Part shown: positions 34,929 through 45,429 of the stretch, piece by piece
Layout of the letters: each line of letters opens with the position of its first letter
How positions within the stretch are numbered: the stretch's first letter is position 1
Assembly (NCBI GenBank): GCA_038501195.1
Contig: JBBPUQ010000006.1
Coordinates: forward strand, 2,294,001-2,358,000
DNA from: Nemania diffusa
Lineage: Eukaryota; Ascomycota; Sordariomycetes; Xylariales; Xylariaceae
Length of the DNA stretch: 64,000 bases
Direction: 5' to 3'
The notes under the pieces: model-generated
Told to the model about the DNA's origin: nothing
Databases searched by the model: none
The model's input: the letters and a program-made list of their open reading frames with translations, nothing else
Made by a program: the position numbers and the translations under genes

Positions 34929-37277
34929 ATGTCTCGATTCCTCAATCCGGCCAAGATAGGCCTTCTCGCCCTAATTGAGTTGTACACGAACAAAACAGTA
35001 CCGACATCTTCGATTCTGGATGTTCTTTCTTTCATAACATCTCACTTGATAGACAATGATATCTCCAGTTCGGCTTTAAGCTCGAGCGACCGGTGGCGGC
35101 GAGCCGAGAGTACTGTCAGCCTTGTTATCTCTATTTCGGATTTTGAGAAGGTGTTGATGCCACATACCGCTGCTTCGGGTATACCAGGGCGTAACTTGTG
35201 GTATGTATTCCTTCAAAGGCTGTGGAAGATCGATACTCTCGACGCCCTGCATCAATTTTTCGAGAACTGCTCGGCCCTGCTCGCCAAGACTAGAGAGGAC
35301 CTTCGCCGAGATACGGAAATGGGAATCGCGCCGCCCGCACCTGAAGTCATTCAGCTGTCTCGTAACTCGCCTTTTGGGGCGTTCGTACGCCGGTCGCAAC
35401 TGGAATTCACGCGCCTTCGGTTCCATGATGCTATTGAACTATGGAAAGATTTTGTCAAGTATCGTCAGACAACTGCAGCATATTATAGGAAGAAGACGCC
35501 TGGTTTTCAACGATTAAGTTTTGACGATGTTCTTCTTACTAGCGAGAATGAGTGGGGGCAAGCTGTCGAAGCTATAGCTTCAGTGGCTTATGGCGATATG
35601 CTTAGAGACGACCCAAACGCGACTATGCCGGTGAGCACAGATGACATCGAGAAGCTCCTCGAGTTCCAAATCGACCAGATGCAAAAGTATGGAAACAGGA
35701 TACCCCTGGAAATACGGCACCAATTCCATGATCTCGTCATAGATAGCTATATGGTCCCGAGTCTATCGCACTATTTAAGCTATCTCGAAGCGTGGCGAGC
35801 GGGCGACTATGCCACGTCGTTTGATTATTTACATCGATACTTCGATTACACAATGCAGAACAGAGATAGGTCGTTCTATCAATATGCGCTCATGAACCTT
35901 GCTGTACTCCAAGCCGACTTTGGCTGCCACAAAGAAGCAATTGCTGCAATGTTGGAGACAGTATCAACAGCCAGAGAGAACCGCGATATGACGTGTCTTA
36001 ATTTTGCCCTCAACTGGCTCTTCCATTTCGGGCGGGCGCACCCTGAAGTCACCCAGGAGCTAGAGTCGAAAAGTCAGTTAGGGACAGGTAAAGAGTCCCT
36101 CGCATTTCTACGAAGTAGGGCAAAGGAGACTGGAACGTGGTCACTATGGAGCTCCTCTCTTATGAGTGAAGCAAGAATGTGTCTCTCACAGGGGGAAAGC
36201 GTTGCTACAGCTTTGGAACACCTAGTTCGAAGCTCACAGATATTGGTCGAGCGAAACATGAAGAATATGGTCGGATCTCAGCTCTCGATCAACATAGCAC
36301 TTTGGGATAGATTAGGTGTTACCTACTTGTCGGCGACAACGTGCGAAGTATTTCTTCAATGTCATGCTCGCCACTCAATCTTTGACGACGCACTCAAAGT
36401 GACGAGCCGCCAAGCTTCGATGCTAGCTTTGAAAGGCAAATATGACGAGGCGTTAGGGAAGCTCGAAAGCCTAGAAGCAGATTCGCTGCGGGCCTGGAAG
36501 CCCAGCCAATATTGGCACAAATTCCGTGGTATTATAAGATTGAGGAGGGATCTGCACCACAACAATCTCGACGGTGCTGAGCTACTGCTTTCCCAGTTAT
36601 TGCAATCAAAGAATGAAGACTTGGAACCCGATCTAGCTTTTGCCATCGACACGGTTCACGTAGAATGCCTCGTGCGTCGGGGAAATATTGAAGATGCTTT
36701 CACCAAGGTCGAAAAAATGGTTGCCGAGCTGCGGGAGGAGAACAAGGACATTGCCCTTCGAGTCCGGCTCCTTCTTCTCAAAGCAGAACTATTGGACAAA
36801 TGTGGGAGGCCGCAAAAAGCATTCACAATAGTTGTGCGTGCCGCCAATGTTGCCTGGCGGGCGCGCCTTATCCCCTACTTATGGCCCGCTATCGGTGCCC
36901 TCGCCAACATACTCTCGTCCCTCAGCGAGTTCGAACCTGCCATCCAGCTGTTACACGCCGTACTACCACGCAGTCTAGAGTGCGAGAATTCAGCTATGAC
37001 AGCAAGACTATACTCATATTTAGGAGACGCAAACGTGGGTATGGCAGGGAAGATGCCCCCCAAGTCTAATAAGCGCCGGGAATACTTGATGAAAGGGATA
37101 GAGGCTTTTGAGAAGGCATTTAATCACTATTCGAGTGTCGAGGATATTAATAAGCAGTGCGAGATGACAGCCAAGAAGGCTACTATTATGAAAGTCGCAG
37201 GGGATTACGTCTTAGCCAATGATTACGGTGCCGCGTACCTGGCATTACGTAGTGAAGCTGCTCAGCTGAATACATAA
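34929..37277 (+). CDS. apc5: Anaphase-promoting complex subunit 5
   Basis: Single exon, 782 residues from the chosen start. By family knowledge APC5 is a scaffold subunit of the APC/C ubiquitin ligase that drives mitotic exit. The N-terminal block MSRFLNPAKIGLLALIELY matches fungal APC5. The family-typical TPR-like region (LHRYFDYTMQNRDRSFYQYA, then LNLAVLQADFG-like sequence and CLNFALNWLFHFGR) lies at residues about 295-375, and helical repeats continue to the C-terminus. An in-frame ATG lies 36 bases earlier (34893). I prefer 34929 because it has the better context (ACCATGT) and begins the conserved sequence. The 3' end faces that of CIA30 only 154 bases away. APC5 is one of the genes that commonly borders the mating-type locus in Pezizomycotina. 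Confidence 0.9.
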   Translation: MSRFLNPAKIGLLALIELYTNKTVPTSSILDVLSFITSHLIDNDISSSALSSSDRWRRAESTVSLVISISDFEKVLMPHTAASGIPGRNLWYVFLQRLWKIDTLDALHQFFENCSALLAKTREDLRRDTEMGIAPPAPEVIQLSRNSPFGAFVRRSQLEFTRLRFHDAIELWKDFVKYRQTTAAYYRKKTPGFQRLSFDDVLLTSENEWGQAVEAIASVAYGDMLRDDPNATMPVSTDDIEKLLEFQIDQMQKYGNRIPLEIRHQFHDLVIDSYMVPSLSHYLSYLEAWRAGDYATSFDYLHRYFDYTMQNRDRSFYQYALMNLAVLQADFGCHKEAIAAMLETVSTARENRDMTCLNFALNWLFHFGRAHPEVTQELESKSQLGTGKESLAFLRSRAKETGTWSLWSSSLMSEARMCLSQGESVATALEHLVRSSQILVERNMKNMVGSQLSINIALWDRLGVTYLSATTCEVFLQCHARHSIFDDALKVTSRQASMLALKGKYDEALGKLESLEADSLRAWKPSQYWHKFRGIIRLRRDLHHNNLDGAELLLSQLLQSKNEDLEPDLAFAIDTVHVECLVRRGNIEDAFTKVEKMVAELREENKDIALRVRLLLLKAELLDKCGRPQKAFTIVVRAANVAWRARLIPYLWPAIGALANILSSLSEFEPAIQLLHAVLPRSLECENSAMTARLYSYLGDANVGMAGKMPPKSNKRREYLMKGIEAFEKAFNHYSSVEDINKQCEMTAKKATIMKVAGDYVLANDYGAAYLALRSEAAQLNT

Positions 37278-37431
37278 AGCTACGAGACCAATGATGTGAT
37301 GGATAGTTTTACTATTTGCAAGCAGGGTAGTAGACATGAAGTTATACCCCGTCCATATATGTACACGGTGGCTTAGTAGATGTTATTGCCAATAAAAGTA
37401 CAATTTAGTTAAGATTTTGTCGGATATCGCA

Positions 37432-38305
37432 TTATTTATCACTCCAACTTATATGCTGACCTTGCTTGTTTTTCAACTGGCCCTCCTTTACATTGATAGT
37501 GGGAGTGGCAATAATCTCATCACCCTCATTTGTATCATTGGTGGCCCATATGCGCTCAATGCAGAGGTTAAAGGGCCCGGGAATGCGATCTGTCAGCCCG
37601 ATACCGATCGTTCGGACCTTCTGGCGTAGCATCTCGGTCTGGGGCTCGACCACAAAGCCATGGTTCGTGCGCACGAAGTCATTCCACTTGATCAGCACCG
37701 TCTCCCACTCGCCGGGGCGCCTCGCGAACAGCCTGTGCTGGTGCAGGTCCGTCGGCACGACGGACTCGGTCTGTATGTTGATTAGGTAGCTCCGCTTGTC
37801 GGAGCGGATGCGCAGGGCGAGGTAGGCGTACATGTCGATGTTGAAGAGGGCCTTGCCGAAGAGCGTGGGCTTGCGGTCGAGGGTGCGCCAGGCGGCGTAG
37901 CCGGAGCGGTGGACGTCGAGCTTGGTGGGGGGCAGCTGGGTCGAGATGGTGCCGTGGAAGCGCGCGTAGCCGGGGCCCTGGATCGCCTCGGGCACGGCCT
38001 TGGACTGCGGGACCCAGTCCAGGGCGACTTGCGAGTAGCCGCCGATGTCCCTGTCGCAGAGCGTCTTGCACGCCTCTATCGAGTCGGGGCTGTGGAAGTT
38101 GTGGATTTCGAAGGGGCCGGAGGGGCCCTTGATGCCCTCGAATTTCATGGCTGCGGGTGGCGAGGTTAGCTTGTGTCGAGTCATGGGAGCGGGAGGAATA
38201 GGCGTAGCGAGAGATGGTGCCCCTACCGATGTTCGAGAGGCGCTTGAATTCATCAAGGCTACGTCGCCAGAAGCCTTTGGACATGCAGGCGGTTGTGGTG
38301 CGCAT
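37432..38305 (-). CDS. cia30: Complex I intermediate-associated protein 30 (CIA30/NDUFAF1)
   Basis: Two exons: 38305-38227 and 38150-37432, giving 265 residues. CIA30 is a mitochondrial assembly factor for the membrane arm of NADH:ubiquinone oxidoreductase. Exon 1 gives the family N-terminus with SKGFWRRSLDEFKRLSNI, and splicing at GTAGGG/CGCAG places MKFEGIKGPSGPFEIHNF in frame behind it. Later motifs are DIGGYSQVALDW, GYARFHGTIS, GYAAWRT, DMYAYLALRIRSDKRSYLINIQTE, and the C-terminal IGIGLTDRIPGPFNLCIERIWA. No strong cleavable presequence is visible apart from the basic N-terminus. Exon 2 is unusually rich in G/C third positions compared with neighbours. An alternative intronless start in the exon-2 frame (38256) would lose the conserved N-terminus. 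Confidence 0.88.
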
Positions 38306-39774
38306 TGTATCGGCTGTGGTTTGAGGGCGGATGTATGTAAAATGCTATAGGTTTGGCCCGATTCAATGAAGGTTATATCCGAGAGCCAAAAGGCTCAATC
38401 AGTAGATTTGACATGAGCAACGGGACTTCTGTCTCGTTGCTCAAGGTTCCATTGGCGGAGGAGGATATCTGGAGACAATATTCTAAGAGGGAGTCTGGAG
38501 TTGTAGGTATCGTCATTTGAAGCTCCACCAAAATTATCCAAAGTTGCTTCTACGAGGCACCTGCTAACTTAGTACCTGGGACAGTCAAGCTCGGACCAGA
38601 AATAGGCGCAAACCCACCTACATGTAGGTATGTAAGTAACAGGATTGTCTAATGTAGGTACCTACCTCCTACCGCTCCACCGTAAAACTTCCCGATTACG
38701 CACCTACCTGATCCTCGGGTGGCGGTAACTTGCACTAGAACTGGAGGGGGTACATGAGACAGCCATAGTAATTCTTACTAATTTTGAAATCGCTGGTTAC
38801 TTGAACATTCATATACAGATATTAATAAGTTGAAATAGAGACATAGTATATAACTAAGAACTAAAGACGCTCGCAGGAGAGAGGTTGTAGAAAAAGGAAA
38901 AGAAACATTATTTTATCCAGTCGCTGATTTACAGTGTTACTTACCTGGTACTTTTTAGGCACCTTACAAGTAATATTGAACAAACGTACCCTGTACCGAG
39001 TACAAAAATAATCGCGGTTGGATTCGAATTAACTACAGGTCTTACAATACAAGTAGTTATAGTTGTTAGACAAGTAGATTGCATGGTTAGGCAACCTTGA
39101 AAGAAAGGAAAAATCAGTCGCGGATATATTATAATTCGTATGGTTACCCGTTGTAAAAAGCTGGGGTTGGAGACACTGTGATCGTCTCGTATAAGTACGT
39201 ACTTACAGCCCCTGGCGCTTGGTATGTTGGTTAGCACCCTTACGCAACCTTGGGGATAATCTACGGTACCGTACCTAGCTGGCTAAGCCTCATTCTATTG
39301 CGCGACCTCCACACCTCTTCCTATTGAGGCCTTGGCGGATATAGAGGCAGAGAGAGAGAGAAAGAGAGCTCATAATAGCTGACGTCTACTTATCCTTGGC
39401 GATTTTTTTAGGCCGTTGCCTTGTCGTCACGCAAGACATTATTTCAGGCGCCGATATTTCACCTTGGGCGCGCCGAGAGTTAAAGCACCCTTAATAAATT
39501 ACATCGTGGTACAGACGTCTGATTATTGTTTCCCCCGTCCATCCTCCGTCCTCCGTCCCTCGTCCCTGCATCTGCGCGTCTGGCCGTCCTGCGCTCTCCT
39601 GCGCTCTCCTGAGACTCCAATAAACCTCCGAATCGAGCGGAAAGCTAGGTGGGATGTGCTGTCGCTGAACAGCTGCTGCAGCTTGCTCTCAGCTCTTTCC
39701 CGACGCCTGTACTACACCGCTGTCTCTTCCCTCTCCCATTTTACCCGTAGCAGCTACACAAGACTCCTCCCGCC
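38306..39774. promoter_or_regulatory. Divergent spacer between CIA30 and SLA2
   Basis: About 1.5 kb containing both promoters. GTAGGTACC palindromes occur at 38627-38667. An AG-rich microsatellite lies at about 39349-39368. A C/T-rich leader with short tandem repeats (TCCTCCGTCCTCCGTCC and a duplicated TGCGCTCTCC) runs from 39535 to the SLA2 start. No gene seen. Confidence 0.5.
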
Positions 39775-42700
39775 ATGGCGACGAGCCGTAGCCTAGATCA
39801 CACCAGGTGCGTTGTATCCGGTCTGTTTGCGTGTCCCACGGAGAAGCTACTTCTCCTGCCTTGCCGTCACCCCTTTGCGCTGAATTATGTCCTGTTACTT
39901 CCCCTACCCCTATGGATGCGATTGTAGAGTACATAGTGTTTATATCCTCTCAACATGTCCTATACGGCCGGAATGGCGTGGGCTTACGCGTACCCTGACA
40001 GGTCCGAGGCCGAACTCTCCATCAACATTCGAAAGGCAACGAATACCGACGAGACCGCCCCGAAACGTAAACATGTGCGCGCCTGCATCGTTTATACGTG
40101 GGACCACAAGTCTTCCCAGTCCTTCTGGGGCGGCATGAAAGTGTACGTTGTTGACTGGGCACCCACCCGATTCTGTGAAGTGATGCGTAGGAGAGGGGCT
40201 GCTGATTGATCATACGGCACCAGACAACCCATCCTCGCCGATGAGGTACAAACGTTCAAGGCTCTCATCACCGTCCACCGCGTGTTACAAGAGGGCCACC
40301 CCCAGACGTTAAGAGAAGCGCTGGCGAACCGCGGCTGGATCGATAGCTTGAACAGAGGCTTGTCGGGCGAGGGCGTCCGAGGCTACGGTCCTTTAATCCG
40401 CGAATACGTTTATTTCTTGCTTGCAAAGCTCACCTTCCACCAGCAACACCCAGAGTTCAACGGCACATTCGAGTACGAGGAGTATATTAGCTTGAAGGCG
40501 ATTAATGATCCGAATGAGGGTTACGAGACCATCACCGATTTGATGGCCTTGCAGGACAAGATCGAGCAGTTCCAGAAACTGATATTTTCTCACTTCAGAA
40601 ACGTTGGAAACAACGAATGTAGGATCTCCGCCATTGTGCCTTTGGTGCAGGAAAGTTACGGCATCTACAAGTTCATTACCAGCATGCTACGTGCTATGCA
40701 CTCAAGTAAGTCATACGATCCATTGAAGTTTGAGGCGGCATTTCTAATTATGCGCCCAGCAACTGGCGACAACGACGCACTAGAGCCTCTCCGAGAACGG
40801 TATAACGCGCAGCACTACAGATTGGTCAAATTTTACTACGAATGTTCCAACCTACGATATCTAACTAGCTTGATCACCATTCCTAAGCTCCCCCAAGACC
40901 CTCCTAACCTGCTTGGTGAGGATGATGATGCACCAGCTCTACCCGCCCGACCGAAGCAAGAGATCGAACGCGCACCCACCCCCGTTCGCGAGCCTAAGTC
41001 AGAGGAACCTGACCAGATTGCCGAATTCTGGCAGAGTGAAATTGACCGACAGAATCGCGAATATGAAGAGCAGCAAAGAGTCCTGCAAGAACGCCAACAG
41101 CAAGCCCTCCGATCCCAGCAAGAGGCTCAGTTGCAAGCCCAGCGGGACTTTGAAGAGCAGCAGAGACGTCTGGCTGAACAACAGCGCAGGGAGCAGGAAG
41201 CTCTCATGAACCAGCAATACCAAATGCAGACGCAAGGAAGACTGGCGGAGCTAGAGCAGGAAAACTTGAATGCACGAGCACAATACGAACGCGATCAACT
41301 GATGCTCCAGCAATACGACGGAAGAGTAAAATCGCTGGAAGGAGAGTTGGCACAGATTCAGAACAGCTTTGGCCAGCAATTAAATAGCAAGGACGACCAG
41401 ATTCGCGCACTCCAAGAACAAGTTAACACATGGCGCACAAAATATGAGGCCCTAGCTAAACTCTATTCACAATTACGGCACGAGCATCTCGACCTCCTCC
41501 AGAAATTTAAGTCGGTTCAACTCAAAGCGGCATCCGCGCAAGAAGCCATTGACAGACGCGAGAAGCTTGAGCGAGAAATCAAGACGAAGAACCTAGAGTT
41601 GGCAGATATGATTCGGGAACGAGATCGAGCATTGCACGACCGAGACAGATTGACTGGCAACAACAAGGATGAAGTCGAAAAGCTTAAGCGAGAGCTGCGT
41701 ATGGCGAACGACCGGGCGGATAATTTAGAACGAAGCAAAGGCAACGAACTATCTTCGATGCTTTCCAAGTATAACCGCGAAATGGCAGATCTCGAAGAGG
41801 CCCTGCGCGCGAAATCCCGCGCTTTAGAAGACGCGCAAGCCACGCTGCATGATGGCAGCTCGGACCTCGAGCAACTGCTTCGCGAGAAGGAGGAAGAGCT
41901 TGAGGTCTATAAGGCTGGCATGGATCAAACCTTGATTGAATTGAACGAATTGAAGCTCAACCAGGGAGATACGGATATTGCACTAGATGGTCAGCTTGAT
42001 GCTTTAATCATGGCTAATCTCGACAAGATCAATGATATCATCGATTCTGTGTTGCAAGCGGGTGTTGCACGGGTTGACGACGCACTATATGAATTGGACT
42101 CGACGATGCAAGCCGGCAATCAGAACGCTTCGCCACAATATGTTTTATCACAGATCGAGAAGGCCTCTGCTAGTGCTATGGAGTTTGCAACGGCTTTCAA
42201 CAACTTCATTGCCGATGGGCCGAATGCTACTCATGCTGACCTTATAAAGGCCATTAACGTCTTTTCAGGTTCTGCAGCAGATGTGTGCAGCAATACGAAG
42301 GGTCTGACCCGCTTAGCTACTGACGAGAAGAAGGGTGACCAGCTGATGAATGGAGCACGCGTGGCTGCCCAGTCAGCCGTGAAATTCTTCCGTGGGCTCC
42401 AGAGCTTCCGACTCGAAGGCATGGACCCCATCCAGAAAACTGATGTCGTTATTAATAGCAATAATGATGTTCAAATGAACCTGATGAAGCTCAATAAACT
42501 GGTGGAGACATTTGCACCTGGTTTTGGCCGGTTGATAAACAACAAAGGTGACTTAGGTGAGATCGTCGACAACGAGCTTAGCAAGGCGGCCGACGCTATT
42601 GCAGCAGCGGCAGCTCGTCTGGCTAAACTGAGAAATAAGCCACGTGACGGCTACTCTACATACGAGCTCAAGGTCAACGATACTATTTTGGATGCTGCTA

Positions 42701-43320
42701 TGGCAATTACAAATGCTATTACGCAACTCATTAAAGCAGCTACAGCCACACAGCAAGAGATTGTTCAAGCTGGCCGAGGTTCTTCTTCAAGAACAGCTTT
42801 CTACAAGAAAAACAACCGATGGACCGAGGGTCTCATCTCTGCGGCCAAGGCTGTAGCAGCTTCTACGAACACACTCATCGAGACTGCCGATGGTGTCATC
42901 TCCAACCGTAACAGCCCGGAGCAACTTATCGTGGCATCAAACGACGTAGCTGCCTCTACAGCCCAGCTTGTTGCTGCCAGTCGTGTCAAGGCCGGCTTCA
43001 TGAGTAAGAGTCAAGAGAACCTCGAACAGGCTAGCAAGGCAGTGGGCGCTGCTTGCAGGTCCTTGGTCAGGCAAGTACAAAACATGATCAAGGATCGCAA
43101 CCAGGAGGATGAAGCCGTCGATTACTCGAAGCTTGGGGCGCATGAGTTCAAAGTTCGGGAGATGGAGCAACAGGTAAGAAAATAAGTGAACGTTATTACG
43201 TACTGAACAAGACTAATTGTATTCGTTTAATAGGTCGAAATTCTGCAGCTGGAGAACTCCTTGTCGGCAGCTCGACACCGCCTCGGCGAAATGCGTAAGA
43301 TTTCTTACCAAGAGGACTAG
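39775..43320 (+). CDS. sla2: Actin-binding endocytic adaptor Sla2/End4 (HIP1R family)
   Basis: Exons: 39775-39806, 40002-40142, 40224-40705, 40760-43173, 43234-43320; 1051 residues. Sla2 links clathrin-coated endocytic sites to actin. The N-terminal ANTH domain, which binds phosphoinositide, covers residues about 10-270 (KRKHVRACIVYTWDHKSSQ, REYVYFLLAKL, ECRISAIVPLVQESYGIY). A Gln-rich coiled coil for dimerisation and light-chain binding covers about 315-600. The THATCH or I/LWEQ actin-binding module is near 800-1045. The 54-nt intron at 40706-40759 is a multiple of three without a stop, so it is invisible to frame-based calling. Removing it restores the family's continuous MHSTTGDN. The first exon holds only 32 coding bases. 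SLA2 is the standard left border of the mating-type locus in Pezizomycotina. Confidence 0.93.
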
Positions 43321-44083
43321 ATGGGTGAAAAAGTCACCAGTATCACGCAGGCACTGTATGTGCTTGGCACTGGCTACGATTGTGTAGAGGATTATATTCA
43401 TATATCTGGTCAAAATTGCATGTTTAATTCATAAATGGCGATAACGAGGAGATGAGTTTGAAAGATACCTCCGAGGAGCATTAGCTGACCAATTCGCTTG
43501 ATGAACATATTAGTAAGTGGTCAGAAGAAGCAGGCAATGAATGAGCGGGAGCCTCAAGGATGAGTAGGTGTAAATTGGCTAAAAGAATCCACTTCTTCGT
43601 CGAGATAGTATATGTATTATCTGGGGTATAAGACGCCCCGCAAGTTTTGACGTGTTCAATGTTCAGAGACATTGGTGTTCACGGTAGATTGTTGGCTTTT
43701 CGCTATCCGAAATATACTGTAAATTCTTAGTTGCTACTAGGTACTTACAATATGGCTGAGCTTTTAGTACGTGATTATCATATTGCTTGTCTTGCGTTTG
43801 ACCTAATACGTAATGAGAATCGATTAGAGTAGAATGCACGGGATATATTAGCATCGATAGTAGTGAAATGTCGGTTGTACGTTATGCATTGACAAAAGAA
43901 AGTTCCATATCTACAATAGGACAGGCGGCTTTAGATAGCGGTGGTATGATAGCCGTCGACCACTTTATCTATTTCCAACGGGTTTGTTCTTTCTTTTCTG
44001 GACTTCTCCACAGACCCCATGCTACAGGTGTTTACGCCGGGTATATCCCTCTCATCTGGTAGTGATTGAAAACGTAGAGTAGC
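43321..44083. other. Tail-to-tail spacer between SLA2 and COX13
   Basis: About 760 bases between converging genes. It contains only short open frames and no sign of an alpha-box or HMG-box exon. It is the only gene-free gap between SLA2 and COX13, where an intact MAT gene would not fit. Confidence 0.6.
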
Positions 44084-44865
44084 TTATTGGCTCTTGTCCT
44101 TGTTGTGGTAGTTGACGCTATCGTTCCAGCTATTTATCACGAAATCAGCGATATGGTCATCAGTGAAGCGCACTGTTCGAAGTGAATGAAACATTGGGGA
44201 GGACGTACAAGAGGGTCTTGTCACCGTCACCCCAAGGGAAGTTCTTGGAGCGGATGTTCTGGTAGGGGTACTCGGTGCGCTCCTCTAGAGGGGGCATGTG
44301 CGCCCAATGTTCCCAATGTTCGTTCCACAGGTTGTAGGCGTTGACGCCAGCTAGGATAAGGCAGGGAGTCACGGCACTATTTTGCGCAAGGAAATGCATA
44401 GGTCAGCGTCGTTATTCTCTCGTATCGTGTTTGTGATGCCGCGCTTGTTATTATATGCGGAGTGTCAGGCTCGGACATGGCTTCAGTAGACTAATAGGAG
44501 TAAATTCCTTTATCATAGAATCGTATGCAGTGTTCTAATCGACGAACTCGCAGTTGCAGGGGATCAGGTAAGGCCAGGGTTCGCTTACTAGATGGAGATC
44601 TTGCGCCAGAGATCTGGGAGGTTATTAGCGAATGGAGACATGGGACGAAGAACCAATTAGCCTCTTCCGCCAATGGCTAGATGGTGCGGATTTGATGTCA
44701 CTGACCAGTGGTGCCGGCGGCGTGCTCCTTGACGGCTTGTCGCTCCTTGACGAACTTGTTCTCGGTGGAAGCGAAACGGCGCTGGATGGTTGATCGGACG
44801 GCTGGGGCGCGGAGCTGGGCGGCCAGACGCGGGGTAGCGCGGAGGATCTGTTGCTGGAAAACCAT
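44084..44865 (-). CDS. cox13: Cytochrome c oxidase subunit VIa
   Basis: Four exons: 44865-44706, 44613-44589, 44376-44209, 44129-44084; 132 residues. It is a small inner-membrane subunit of respiratory complex IV with a regulatory role. Residues 1-36 form an Arg-rich, acid-free mitochondrial presequence ending near RRFAST. The 25-nt second exon encodes DLWRKISI, needed to join the matrix part to the membrane helix (residues about 62-80, AVTPCLILAGVNAYNLW). The conserved intermembrane part follows: NEHWEHWAHMPPLEERTEYP, then YQNIRSKNFPWGDGDKTLFW. It lies head-to-head with APN2 (564 bases) and tail-to-tail with SLA2. COX13 is another standard member of the mating-type flanking block. Confidence 0.94.
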
Positions 44866-45429
44866 GGCGAATGTGTTGAAATCGGCGAAGTTTAGGTTGG
44901 AGGGGAGATTGTTCTGGGTTGCCCGATTGAGGCTCTTTCGGTCGTAGTGAAAGTCGCCAAAGATGAGGTCAGTATGGAAGCTTAGGAGCTTAGCTCGGTT
45001 ATTCCTCGGCCAGGCCCGGAATGAATCAGACCATCTACATAGTACATCAGGTGGATCGTTGCCGGAATAGATTGAAATGGTCTGTGCGCAAATAGATTGG
45101 AGACAAACCAGGTCACATGATTTCGGGTCAGTTTGGTGACAAACGCAGCCATCGCGACTGCTCCGTATTCACGAATGGCAGGTTTGGACTAGGAAGGAAG
45201 CTATGGCTGGACTCCACAGCTGATTCACCTAACTCTAAACCTTCTCTTATACAATTATCCATAAAGTTGAAACTGGAGAGATTCTGACCATCTATCTGCA
45301 CAGCACATTCGCTGATGAAACGCACACATACGCCGCGTGGGGTTTTGAGGATGAGCCTTGGTGATGTCACTGGGTGAAAAAGGAAGCGCTATCTTTACCT
45401 GATTTATTCCCCATAGATACTCTCCTAGT
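44866..45429. promoter_or_regulatory. Bidirectional promoter region of COX13 and APN2
   Basis: 564 bases separate the two start codons, which point in opposite directions, so both promoters must share or adjoin here. I see no clear TATA box or known operator. Confidence 0.5.

Noticed and set aside
37679..38305. 208-codon minus-strand frame overlapping CIA30
   Set aside because: Only its first 26 codons (exon 1 of CIA30) are real. The rest is a GC-driven shadow, rich in Arg/Pro/Leu, in another frame of the CIA30 exon.
43321..44083. A hidden MAT gene between SLA2 and COX13
   Set aside because: The gap is too short and has no alpha-box or HMG-box exon on either strand.
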